A stretch of 64,000 nt of DNA from assembly GCA_035566435.1 (NCBI GenBank), contig DATMRF010000002.1:32956-96955 (forward strand), written 5' to 3'. Within the stretch, counting starts at the first letter, position 1; each line of letters starts with the position of its first letter. Positions 17,245-25,549 of this stretch are shown here, piece after piece. The DNA comes from DATMRF01 sp035566435 (lineage in GTDB: Bacteria; Verrucomicrobiota; Verrucomicrobiia; Limisphaerales; UBA8199). The notes under the pieces are model-generated. The model searched no databases. It was not told the origin of the DNA and worked only from the letters and a program-made list of their open reading frames with translations. The position numbers and the translations under genes were made by a program.

Positions 17245-17305
17245 GTTGTCCTCAACCCGCCACGAAAACGAAGCGCTTCTCGGCTCTAGGCGCGTTGAGG
17301 ACAAC
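17245..17305. repeat. 12-bp inverted repeat upstream of hoxE
   Basis: GTTGTCCTCAAC at 17245-17256 and its exact reverse complement at 17294-17305, separated by 37 bases that include a small palindrome (AAGCGCTT). It lies between the glycosyltransferase stop and hoxE. There is no T-tract, so a classical terminator is not supported. Confidence 0.5.
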
Positions 17306-17452
17306 GCTCCCTGCCTGGTGCGCGACGTCACGCATTAGCGGTTACTTTTTCAAAAAACACAGCTACTGATTTTATCGTATGTCAAAAAAAGTTTATCAAA
17401 TAGCAATTCCCGCGCAGCCGGTTTAGCCCGTTCGAGTAGGCTGAAGCGGGCT

Positions 17453-18046
17453 TTGAAGAGATCTTCTGCACGGCAACCATCGGTGCAGACCAACGCAAAG
17501 CCCGAGACGCCTATGATTGGGACGCTTTTGATCAAAAAATCGAATCGGCTGCCGAAAATCCTGGAGCACGCCAGCGGCGACAAGCGCTTCAAGATCCTCG
17601 AAGCGCACATGAAGAAGCACCAGTTCAAGCAGGACGCGCTCATAGAAGTGCTGCACAAAGCGCAGGAGCTCTTCGGCTATCTCGAGGACGACCTGCTGCT
17701 GTTTATCGCCTACAAACTGAAGCTCCCGGCCAGCCGTGTCTATGGCGTCGCGACCTTTTACCATTTCTTTACCCTCAAACCCAAAGGCCGGCACACCTGC
17801 GTCGTCTGCATGGGCACTGCCTGCTACGTGAGAGGCGCGGATAAAGTCCTCGCGGCCGTCGAGGCGAAAGCGCGGGTCAAGGCCGGGGAGACGACGCCCG
17901 ACGACCAACTTTCGCTCCTGACCGCCCGGTGCATTGGCGCCTGCGGGATCGCCCCTGCGGTGGTCTATGATGGCACGGTAACGCCCCGGCAGACACCCGA
18001 AACAGCTCTCGAACACGTGAAAGGATGGCTTGACCATGGACATTGA
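17453..18046 (+). CDS. hoxE: NAD-reducing hydrogenase diaphorase subunit HoxE
   Basis: NuoE-like 2Fe-2S subunit of the bidirectional hydrogenase. The 197-residue protein has the thioredoxin-like fold with the four cluster cysteines in CMGTACYVRG and CIGACGIAPAV, preceded by the helical bundle motif GVATFYHFFTLKPKG. The ATG at 17453 or the one at 17513 (MIGTLLIKKS) could be the start; the second matches relatives better but neither has a strong ribosome site. The end overlaps hoxF by 17 bp. HoxE marks the five-subunit HoxEFUYH form found in cyanobacteria and various soil bacteria. No promoter motif was recognised upstream. Confidence 0.92.
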   Translation: MKRSSARQPSVQTNAKPETPMIGTLLIKKSNRLPKILEHASGDKRFKILEAHMKKHQFKQDALIEVLHKAQELFGYLEDDLLLFIAYKLKLPASRVYGVATFYHFFTLKPKGRHTCVVCMGTACYVRGADKVLAAVEAKARVKAGETTPDDQLSLLTARCIGACGIAPAVVYDGTVTPRQTPETALEHVKGWLDHGH

Positions 18047-19724
18047 GGCTCTGATTGAGATCGCCGAGAAGGAGCGCGCTTCGCGCAAGAAGTACACCGT
18101 GCGATGCTGCATGGCTGCCGGGTGCATGTCCTCGAACTCCCAAGGCGTCAAGGAAGCTCTCGAGCAGGCCGTCAAAGAGACGGGGTTGGAAGAACTGGTG
18201 GAAGTGCGGGGCGTCGGCTGCATGAAATTGTGCTGCCAGGGACCCCTGGTGCAGTTCGACTCAGCTGACTCTACCTCCTGCGTGAAAGTACACGCCAACG
18301 GCCAAGGCCCGCTCTACCAGCGAGTGACAGCCGCCGACGCCGCTTCGCTGGTCGCGACGCTTAAGGGTGGCAAGACCAGTGTTCAGGCCGGCGACCCGAA
18401 ATTGCCTTTCTTCACCCAACAGCTCTCGATCGTGCTCGCCAACAGCGGTTACGTGGACCCGGAGCGGATTCAGTCCTACATCGCCGCCGATGGTTACCAC
18501 GCCTTGCACGATGTCCTGCGGGAGAGGACCCCCAAAGAGGTGGTCGAGACTCTGATCAAGAGCGGCCTCCGCGGACGCGGCGGCGCGGGCTACCCGACCG
18601 GTCTCAAATGGGCGACTGTTGCCAAAACCGCCAGTCAGCAAAAATATGTGATCTGCAACGCCGACGAAGGCGACCCCGGTGCCTTCATGGACCGCAGTGT
18701 GCTGGAGAGCGATCCACACAGCGTTCTCGAGGGCATGGCCGTTGCTGCTTACGCGGTCGGCGCCAACCAGGGTTTTATTTACGTTCGCGCCGAGTACCCG
18801 CTGGCGATCGCCCGGCTCCAAACCGCCATCAAGCAAGCCAAGCAATGCGGCCTCCTCGGCAGCGGAATTTTCGAATCGCCTTTCAATTTCAATATCGATT
18901 TGCGCATCGGCGCCGGCGCCTTCGTCTGCGGCGAAGAAACTGCGCTGATGGCCTCCGTCGAGGGCAAGCGCGGGACGCCGCGCCCGCGCCCACCGTTCCC
19001 GGCCGAAAGCGGTTTGTACAATTCTCCGACGCTGATCAACAACGTTGAAACCTTTGCTAACGTGCCGCCGATTATCCGCAAGGGCGCAGATTGGTTTGCC
19101 AGCATAGGCACGGAGAAGAGCAAGGGGACGAAGGTGTTTGCGTTGGCAGGAAAGATTACCAACACGGGGCTGATCGAAGTGCCGATGGGCACGCTCTTGC
19201 GCAAGATTGTCGAACAAATGGGCGGGGGCGCTCCGGACGGCGGCAGGATCAAGGCTGTGCAGACTGGTGGCCCTTCGGGCGGCTGCATACCGGCGGAAGC
19301 CCTCGACACGCCCGTCGATTACGATTCCTTGACCAAGCTCGGATCGATCATGGGCTCAGGCGGAATGATCGTCATGGACGAAACCACGAGAATGGTCGAT
19401 GTCGCGCGCTTTTTCATGGAATTCTGCATGGACGAATCCTGCGGCAAATGCGTTCCGTGCCGCGCCGGCACCGCGCAGATGCACCATTTGCTGACGAAGC
19501 TCCTCGCGCGCCAGGCCACCGCTCGCGACCTGGCAAAACTCGAGGAGCTTTGCGACATGGTTCGCAACACCAGTCTCTGCGGCCTCGGCCAGACCGCGCC
19601 CAACCCAGTCCTCAGCACCTTGCGATTCTTCCGCAAAGAATACACCGAGCTGTTGAAGGAAGATGTGTTCGGTCCCAACGGACATGGCGGGCTCGAACCG
19701 GCGGAGGCCGGCGCCTCGAAGTAA
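18030..19724 (+). CDS. hoxF: NAD-reducing hydrogenase diaphorase subunit HoxF
   Basis: NuoF-like flavoprotein carrying FMN, the NAD site and a 4Fe-4S cluster. The 564-residue protein has an N-terminal thioredoxin-like 2Fe-2S domain (CCMAAGCMSS and GCMKLCCQG), then the flavin/NAD domain with GLRGRGGAGYPTGLKW and NADEGDPGAFMDRSVLE, and a C-terminal 4Fe-4S motif ESCGKCVPCRAG with the fourth Cys in NTSLCGLGQ. It passes electrons between NAD(H) and the hydrogenase module. It overlaps hoxE by 17 bp and lies 33 bp before hoxU. All cofactor ligands expected of the family are present. Confidence 0.96.
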   Translation: MTMDIEALIEIAEKERASRKKYTVRCCMAAGCMSSNSQGVKEALEQAVKETGLEELVEVRGVGCMKLCCQGPLVQFDSADSTSCVKVHANGQGPLYQRVTAADAASLVATLKGGKTSVQAGDPKLPFFTQQLSIVLANSGYVDPERIQSYIAADGYHALHDVLRERTPKEVVETLIKSGLRGRGGAGYPTGLKWATVAKTASQQKYVICNADEGDPGAFMDRSVLESDPHSVLEGMAVAAYAVGANQGFIYVRAEYPLAIARLQTAIKQAKQCGLLGSGIFESPFNFNIDLRIGAGAFVCGEETALMASVEGKRGTPRPRPPFPAESGLYNSPTLINNVETFANVPPIIRKGADWFASIGTEKSKGTKVFALAGKITNTGLIEVPMGTLLRKIVEQMGGGAPDGGRIKAVQTGGPSGGCIPAEALDTPVDYDSLTKLGSIMGSGGMIVMDETTRMVDVARFFMEFCMDESCGKCVPCRAGTAQMHHLLTKLLARQATARDLAKLEELCDMVRNTSLCGLGQTAPNPVLSTLRFFRKEYTELLKEDVFGPNGHGGLEPAEAGASK

Positions 19725-19757
19725 CTATGCGTCTCACCAGTCCCGAACGTTCCATCT

Positions 19758-20474
19758 ATGGCAGCAAAAACTTTAACAATCGACGGCAAACAGGTCAGCG
19801 CGGAGGAAAACGCAACAATCCTGGAAGCGGCGACCGAGGCGGGCATTATTATCCCGACCCTCTGCCACCTGGACGGAGTGTATGATGTCGGCGCCTGCCG
19901 ACTGTGCCTGGTGCAAGTGGCGGGAATCGCTAAACTGCTGCCGGCGTGCACTACCAAAGTCAGCGAGGGCATGGAGATTACGACCGATAGCGAGCGGCTC
20001 CGCAAATATCGCCGGATGACCCTCGAACTGCTGTTCGCCGAGCGAAATCACACCTGCGCCGTCTGCGTCGCCAACGGCCATTGCGAACTCCAGAGCCTAG
20101 GCTTCGGCCAGGGCATGGACCACGTCCGCTATGAATACTGCTTTCCGAAATGGGAGGTCGATAACACCCACCCGCTGTTCGGGATGGATCATAACCGCTG
20201 CATTTTGTGCACCCGCTGCGTCCGGGTGTGCTGGCACATCGAAGGGGCGGGCACCAAGAACGTTTCCGGCCGCGGCGCTCGGGCGCGGATCATTTCCGAC
20301 CTCAACCAGCCGTGGGGCTCCTCCGATACCTGCACCAAGTGCGGCAAATGTGTCATGTCCTGCCCCACCGGCGCGTTGTTCTACAAAGGCGCGACGACCT
20401 CCGAAATGGAGCGCGACCGCACCAAACTCGAATTCATCGTCACCGCACGGGAGAAAAAACAATGGATCGCTTAA
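19758..20474 (+). CDS. hoxU: NAD-reducing hydrogenase diaphorase subunit HoxU
   Basis: Iron-sulfur subunit linking diaphorase and hydrogenase, homologous to the N-terminal part of NuoG. The 238-residue protein has a plant-type 2Fe-2S motif (Cys36, Cys47, Cys50, Cys64), a His/Cys 4Fe-4S site (NHTCAVCVANGHCELQ) and two ferredoxin-type 4Fe-4S motifs (CILCTRCVRVC and CTKCGKCVMSCPTGA). Length is normal for HoxU. Its last 13 bases overlap hoxY in another frame, which indicates coupled translation. Confidence 0.96.
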   Translation: MAAKTLTIDGKQVSAEENATILEAATEAGIIIPTLCHLDGVYDVGACRLCLVQVAGIAKLLPACTTKVSEGMEITTDSERLRKYRRMTLELLFAERNHTCAVCVANGHCELQSLGFGQGMDHVRYEYCFPKWEVDNTHPLFGMDHNRCILCTRCVRVCWHIEGAGTKNVSGRGARARIISDLNQPWGSSDTCTKCGKCVMSCPTGALFYKGATTSEMERDRTKLEFIVTAREKKQWIA

Positions 20475-21010
20475 GAGTTGCAACTGTCTGGCTCGGCGGC
20501 TGTTCGGGCTGCCACATGTCCTTTCTCGACCTGGATGAATTCCTGATCGAGTTGGCCGGGAAGATCGATCTCGTCTATAGCCCCGTCGTGGACGTGAAGG
20601 AATACCCGGCGAACGTCGATGTCTGCCTCGTCGAGGGCGCCGTCTGCAACGAGGACAACCTGGAAATGCTGCACAAAATCCGGCAACGGACCAAACTTGT
20701 AGTCTCTTTCGGCGATTGCGCGGTGACCGGGAACGTGCCGGCGCTCCGTAACCAGCTTGGGCCGGCCAATGCCGAGAATGTGCTCCAGCGCGCCTATATC
20801 GAGGGCGCCCAGTCCAATCCTACGGTGCCGCGCGAGCCGGGCATCGTTCCGGCGCTGCTCGAACAGGTGCGCCCATTGCACGAGGTGGTGCATGTTGATT
20901 ATTACCTGCCCGGCTGCCCGCCTCCGGCCGACCGCATCAAGGCCCTCATGACCCAGGTGCTCAGCGGCCAGGAACCAAAACTGGAAGGGGCGCAACTGAA
21001 GTTTGGATGA
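20462..21010 (+). CDS. hoxY: [NiFe] hydrogenase small subunit HoxY
   Basis: Small subunit of the cytoplasmic NAD-linked hydrogenase, carrying only the proximal 4Fe-4S cluster. The 182-residue protein has the four ligands in CSGC (Cys14, Cys17), SFGDC (Cys86) and LPGCPP (Cys152). There is no Tat signal and no medial/distal cluster region, as expected for group 3d. The ATG at 20462 is chosen because MDRLRVATVWLGGCSGC is the family start; the frame is open further upstream inside hoxU, but that part is antisense-quality translation. It overlaps the end of hoxU and precedes hoxH by 28 bp. Confidence 0.95.
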   Translation: MDRLRVATVWLGGCSGCHMSFLDLDEFLIELAGKIDLVYSPVVDVKEYPANVDVCLVEGAVCNEDNLEMLHKIRQRTKLVVSFGDCAVTGNVPALRNQLGPANAENVLQRAYIEGAQSNPTVPREPGIVPALLEQVRPLHEVVHVDYYLPGCPPPADRIKALMTQVLSGQEPKLEGAQLKFG

Positions 21011-21038
21011 AGGTTTATTAACTTAACCAGGAACGTTC

Positions 21039-22463
21039 ATGTCGAAGCGCATCGTAATTGACCCGGTGACCCGCATCGAAGGCCACGCCAAAATCAGCAT
21101 TTTCATCGACGACGCCGGGAACGTTTCCGACGCCGAGTTCCACGTGGTCGAATTCCGCGGCTTCGAAAAATTCTGCGAAGGCCGCCCTTATTCGGAAATG
21201 CCCGGCATCACCCCGCGGATTTGCGGCATTTGTCCCGTCAGCCATTTACTGGCTTCGGCCAAAGCCGGCGACGCCATTATGGCGGTCAGTATCCCTCCCG
21301 CGGCCGATAAGCTTCGGCGGTTGATGAACCTCGGCCAGATTATCCAGAGCCACGCGTTGAGCTTCTTTCACCTGAGTGCGCCCGATTTCCTCATGGGCTG
21401 GGATACGCCGCAGGACAAGCGCAATGTGTTCGGGCTAATCGCCTCGAACACGGACCTTGCCCGCGCGGGCATCCGGCTGCGCCAATTCGGCCAGGAGATC
21501 ATCGAGATCCTCGGCGGCAAAAAAATTCATCCGGCATGGGCGGTCCCTGGCGGTGTGCGCAGCCCGTTGACCGAGGAAGGCCGCGCCCGCATCCGCGCCT
21601 GGCTTCCCGAAGCCTACGCGACCACCAAAATCGCGTTCGACCTCTTCCGGAAGACGCTCGATTCGCACAACAAGGAAATCCAGATCTTCGGCAACTTCCA
21701 ATCCCTGTTCATGGGGCTGGTGGACCCGGAGGGCGGCTGGGAGCACCACGGCGGCAAGCTGCGCTTCACCGACAGCAGCGGCAGCGTAATTGCCGACCAG
21801 CTCGACCCGCAGAAATACTATGAATACATCAGCGAAGCCGTGCAGCCGACCTCTTACCTCAAATCGCCCTATTACACGCCGCTCGGTTTCCCGGAAGGTA
21901 TGTACCGGGTCGGACCGCTCGCCCGACTCAATGTCGCTGAGCAGATGGGCACGCCGAAGGCCGATGCCGAGCTGAAAAAATTCAAAAAGTTCGGCCGGGG
22001 CGCCGTCACCTCCTCTTTCCTCTATCACTACGCTCGATTGATCGAAATCCTGACCTCCATCGAGCGGGTGGAGGCCTGCATGGACGACGCGGAGTTGTTG
22101 AGCGAAGACCTGCGGGCCGACGCGGGTATCAACAGCCTCCGAGGCGTGGGCGTTAGTGAAGCGCCCCGCGGCACCCTGTTCCATGATTACACCGTGGACC
22201 GCGACGGCCTGCTCAAGAAGGTCAATCTCATCGTTGCCACCGGCCAGAACAACCTGGCGATGAACCGCACCGTGGCCCAGATCGCCCGCCACTACGTGCG
22301 CGGCACCGACATCCCCGAGCCGATGCTCAACCGTATCGAGCACGGCATTCGCTGCTACGACCCGTGCCTGAGCTGCTCGACCCACGCGGTAGGCCAGATG
22401 CCGCTGCACATCCAACTGATCGCTCCCGATGGCCGGGTGTTGAAGGAAATCGCGCGGGGTTAG
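21039..22463 (+). CDS. hoxH: [NiFe] hydrogenase large subunit HoxH
   Basis: Catalytic subunit that makes or consumes H2 at the Ni-Fe centre. The 474-residue protein has the L1 motif RICGICPVSH (Cys62, Cys65) and the C-terminal L2 motif DPCLSCSTH (Cys443, Cys446, His449). After His449 come 25 further residues, the peptide normally cut off by the protease HoxW once nickel is inserted. Sequence features fit group 3d. No hoxW or hyp gene lies in the window, so maturation must be encoded elsewhere. An AAGG-type ribosome site is not clear, but the CAGGAACGTTC before the ATG may serve. Confidence 0.96.
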   Translation: MSKRIVIDPVTRIEGHAKISIFIDDAGNVSDAEFHVVEFRGFEKFCEGRPYSEMPGITPRICGICPVSHLLASAKAGDAIMAVSIPPAADKLRRLMNLGQIIQSHALSFFHLSAPDFLMGWDTPQDKRNVFGLIASNTDLARAGIRLRQFGQEIIEILGGKKIHPAWAVPGGVRSPLTEEGRARIRAWLPEAYATTKIAFDLFRKTLDSHNKEIQIFGNFQSLFMGLVDPEGGWEHHGGKLRFTDSSGSVIADQLDPQKYYEYISEAVQPTSYLKSPYYTPLGFPEGMYRVGPLARLNVAEQMGTPKADAELKKFKKFGRGAVTSSFLYHYARLIEILTSIERVEACMDDAELLSEDLRADAGINSLRGVGVSEAPRGTLFHDYTVDRDGLLKKVNLIVATGQNNLAMNRTVAQIARHYVRGTDIPEPMLNRIEHGIRCYDPCLSCSTHAVGQMPLHIQLIAPDGRVLKEIARG

Positions 22464-22480
22464 GCCGGCGTCCGGTTGCA

Positions 22481-22536
22481 GTCCAAACTCCAAAGTGCAC
22501 GGTCCAACGTCCGCAGTCCGCGGCTTATCGTCCACA
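22481..22536. repeat. 7-bp periodic repeat, AGTCCAA type
   Basis: Eight consecutive degenerate 7-bp units (AGTCCAA, ACTCCAA, AGTGCAC, GGTCCAA and so on) between hoxH and the convergent cytochrome gene. The period is exact although individual units drift. The same unit recurs inside the coding region at 30468-30537. Confidence 0.6.
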
Positions 22537-22546
22537 GACCCCCTTC

Positions 22547-24292
22547 TCATCTCGCCGCAGCCTTGATTTGGCTCAGATAATTTTGGGCAACCGAATCCTG
22601 GGGGTTAATCTGTAGCGCGGCCGCGAAATGGCGCTCAGCTCCGGCCAAATCGTTTCGTTTCAAACAAACAAGGCCAAGGTTGCCCTGCGCTTCATAATCG
22701 TCCGGATTCAGCCGGACAACGTTCTGGAACGCCGCTTCGGCTTCCCCCACCCGGTTCAAGCGCAGATAGAGGACGCCGAGCTCGTAGTACGCTCGGTCAT
22801 AACTGGGGTCGGCGCGGATCGCTGCATTGAAATGTTCGAGCGCCTGCGGAAGCTGGCCGAGATAATTCCGGGCGCGGCCGGCGCGCGTGTGCGCCTCGGC
22901 GTCGTTGGGATTCTCTTTCAGGATGGTTTCGTTGTAATCGAGCGTTCGCTGGACCAGGTGCCCGTAAAAATCCTGCCCCAGCACCTTTAGTTCGCTCACA
23001 TTTCTTGGCAACACCTGGAACCACAGTTCCCCCATTTCATCGGTGGTTTGCAGGCCGTATTTCACCCGTTTAGGCGGGTGATTGGGGTTTCGCGGATTGT
23101 CCGCGGAATTGTCGTAAGTGAAATGCATGGCGAGCCGCGTTCCTTTCGGCAACGAAACCGGCTCCTTATATTGGTAATCGCCCTGCCAATTGAAATCCCA
23201 GTCTTTGATCAGGATGAGGTCCTGACTCCTCCCGTCTGGAAAACCAGCGGTGCCCTGGAGCCGCTTGCCCAAATAATGCGCGTGCGGGCTGATGCCAACC
23301 AGGAGCACATCGACCGGGAGAACGTAACTGTCCTCGATCGCATAATCTTTCCGGCCGGCCGGGATATCAATCAGCAGCGGGTTTAGATTGAGCCGGTACG
23401 TCGTGTTCGTGGGCCATCGGTCAGTGAAGTAGAAGGCGATCGTGGGTTGGACGAGTTCGGGCTTGCCGCTCGGGTGCATGTGCAACTGAAGCACCAAATC
23501 GGTATTCGTTTCCAGAACCCAGGCCAGGCCGTCAGGTGCGAAATGCGGCACCTTGCCCGGTTGCCAGCCGAGGAATTTCCCGCCGGGCATGGTGGCCGTC
23601 TCGGGCAGCAGCATGCCGCCCAAACCCGCCGAGCCCCCCTTTTCCGCCAACCGTCGCGAATAGCGGCTGGTGTCCACTTCGATAAAGGCATGGTGGACGA
23701 CAGTCCGGTTGCCCGGGTCGAAATCGACTCCGCGCACGAGCTTTCGGGCGGACACGGGGATGGGGAAGACGAAGTTCCGATACACGTCTTTGCCCTCGGC
23801 CGGCAGTTGAAAGGCCGTGGGCATTTTGACCACTAGATCCGGTTCTCCCAGTTGCCAACCCGAGGTCCATTTCGGCAGCGCCGGCAGGTCTCCGGGCGCG
23901 CCCTCCACCACTCCAGCCGCCACCCAACGAGTCAGTGTATCGATCTGCTCCCTGGTCAAACTCCGATCGTCAGCGAAGTCACCGTGACCTGGCTCCGGCA
24001 ACCACGGCGGCATGTAGCGCTTTTCCACCACCTCCGCGATCTGTTTGGCGCGCTTTCGGAAGTCCTCGTACTTAAGCAAGCTGAAGGGACCCGGCTGGCC
24101 CGGGCGATGGCAACCGGCGCAGTGTCCGAAAACGATGGGGGCGACGTCTTTGTTAAAAGTGACCGGTGGCTTTCCGTCCGGTGCTGACGACGCCGGCGCG
24201 GCTTCGGCGCCCGCCAGGAATGGAACGCATGCCATCAACCACGACGCGAGCGCTGCCCAACACCAGGCATCAAGACTTATCTTTCCCCTCAT
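22547..24292 (-). CDS. cytochrome c / copper monooxygenase-like / TPR protein
   Basis: About 581 residues, exported (signal WAALASWLMACVPFLAGAEA). Domain order: a heme c segment with CAGCHRPGQPGPFSL at about 55-70; a two-lobed domain with His pairs and Met/His motifs (TVVHHAFI, LQLHMHPSG, GISPHAHYLGK, LAMHFTYDNS) resembling ascorbate-dependent type II copper monooxygenases; and a C-terminal run of three to four TPR units. Such proteins are common in Planctomycetes, Verrucomicrobia and Acidobacteria but are uncharacterised. The start is at 24292: the upstream gene ends TAA and this one begins ATG, sharing one base (TAATG), so translation is coupled. Substrate unknown. Confidence 0.85.
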   Translation of the reverse strand: MRGKISLDAWCWAALASWLMACVPFLAGAEAAPASSAPDGKPPVTFNKDVAPIVFGHCAGCHRPGQPGPFSLLKYEDFRKRAKQIAEVVEKRYMPPWLPEPGHGDFADDRSLTREQIDTLTRWVAAGVVEGAPGDLPALPKWTSGWQLGEPDLVVKMPTAFQLPAEGKDVYRNFVFPIPVSARKLVRGVDFDPGNRTVVHHAFIEVDTSRYSRRLAEKGGSAGLGGMLLPETATMPGGKFLGWQPGKVPHFAPDGLAWVLETNTDLVLQLHMHPSGKPELVQPTIAFYFTDRWPTNTTYRLNLNPLLIDIPAGRKDYAIEDSYVLPVDVLLVGISPHAHYLGKRLQGTAGFPDGRSQDLILIKDWDFNWQGDYQYKEPVSLPKGTRLAMHFTYDNSADNPRNPNHPPKRVKYGLQTTDEMGELWFQVLPRNVSELKVLGQDFYGHLVQRTLDYNETILKENPNDAEAHTRAGRARNYLGQLPQALEHFNAAIRADPSYDRAYYELGVLYLRLNRVGEAEAAFQNVVRLNPDDYEAQGNLGLVCLKRNDLAGAERHFAAALQINPQDSVAQNYLSQIKAAAR

Positions 24293-24930
24293 TACAAACC
24301 GGAGATGTAGCATCCGACCGCAACGGTTTCGGCGTTCGTTACGGGCTTGCCGGCGACCAACTGGGCCAGCGTCACGTCGAGGTCGTGCTCAGTGGCCTCG
24401 CTTCTTTGCTTGCCGAGGTCCACGTATTGGTCGTCGATGCGCCCGCGATAGACCATTTCGCCGCCCGGAAGAAATACCGTTGCCTCGGGAGTCACCCGCA
24501 CACCCGTCTTCTGAACCAACCGATGTCGTGGGTCGCGCAACACCGGCAAAGACAAGCCGTATTCCCGGTCGTGCGCCTGGATCTCGGCCACCGAAGTGGT
24601 GTCGTTCGGGTACACCAGCCAGAAAGCCACACCCAAAGCGCGGAACTTCTTGTAGAGTCGTTGGATTTCCGGAGCGTAATGATTCGAAATCGGGCAATCC
24701 GTGCGCACAAAAATCAGAGTTACGGCTTTCGCGCGCGGCTCGTTAAGCGGATTCACGGGCCGGCCATTGAGATCCAATCCCTCCAGTCGTTCAGCGCCGG
24801 TGCTCGGCCTGCTGGCTTCGCCTCGAGTTTGCTGCCGTGCCAGGTGAGACGAGCTGCATCCAACCAAAAACGTCACAACGCCGGCAAATGCCAGCCAGCC
24901 GGATGGCGCGAACCCGAATTTCAGCATCAT
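24292..24930 (-). CDS. lipoprotein redoxin (AhpC/TSA, thioredoxin fold)
   Basis: A 212-residue lipoprotein (lipobox FLVGC at about residues 21-25) with a thioredoxin-like domain. The active-site region is VRTDCPISNHYAPEI, with one cysteine where CxxC thioredoxins have two, followed by the cis-Pro loop GVRVTPEATVFLPGG and the terminal CYISGL. The DCPISN motif is typical of redoxins found beside or fused to cytochrome c/copper monooxygenase-like proteins, and here that gene follows with a 1-bp stop/start overlap. The pair probably acts together at the periplasmic face, for example in delivering electrons or thiol chemistry to the copper domain. Confidence 0.85.
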   Translation of the reverse strand: MMLKFGFAPSGWLAFAGVVTFLVGCSSSHLARQQTRGEASRPSTGAERLEGLDLNGRPVNPLNEPRAKAVTLIFVRTDCPISNHYAPEIQRLYKKFRALGVAFWLVYPNDTTSVAEIQAHDREYGLSLPVLRDPRHRLVQKTGVRVTPEATVFLPGGEMVYRGRIDDQYVDLGKQRSEATEHDLDVTLAQLVAGKPVTNAETVAVGCYISGL

Positions 24931-25549
24931 GAGACGAAGCTACTTTACTCTACGCCTGGCTCCGGTCAATGAACCCAATAGCCGCGGCTGAATCCCTGGC
25001 GCACAAAGCGTAACGGGACGGCAGCCATATCCGCGGCAGAAAGCGATTGCCGAGACGCGATGACCACCGGGCGGCACACCGCAACTGAGACTTGAGCCCC
25101 CCCAATTTATAGCTTTATCCGGTTTGAACCGGTTTGAACCGACTCTGTCCGGGTTGAGGCGCGATCCAGTGGCAGGTGGGTCTTGGCAACCCATCAACGC
25201 GTCCACCCGGGTTCCGACGGCTAAGGCGAGCGCGGGGGAGCACGGCACGGAAGGGAACAAGGCAAGAGAATGCAGTAGTGGGGTGGCGGAGGTTTTCGTG
25301 CTGGTTCGGTTTTTCATATTTAGAAGAGTGCTGTCACTATATATAGGGCCACAAAACGTGTTACGGGAACGAGAGGCGGGGCGCGGGGCGCCGGACACGG
25401 GGCCAGCAAAGGCGGACCCCGAAGGGAGGGGTTTCAGGTCAGTTGGGTGTTTCATAATTACAATTACCCCGGGGGAATGGTGAGCCTTCCAAGGAATTCC
25501 CCAGGGTGGGCCCTTGGCCTATTGGCCCAATCGGTGCTCAAGAGGAGCC
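24931..25549. other. gene-free stretch with one short tandem repeat
   Basis: About 620 bp without a credible gene. It contains two exact copies of the 10-bp unit GGTTTGAACC (25121-25140) and an AT-rich TATATATAG near 25338 in otherwise GC-rich DNA. The promoters of the leftward redoxin and the rightward phosphoesterase should lie here, but no clean -35/-10 pair was found. Confidence 0.4.

Noticed and set aside
24940..25455. Leftward 171-codon gene
   Set aside because: Low-complexity Arg/Pro/Ser translation over a repeat-bearing intergenic region.
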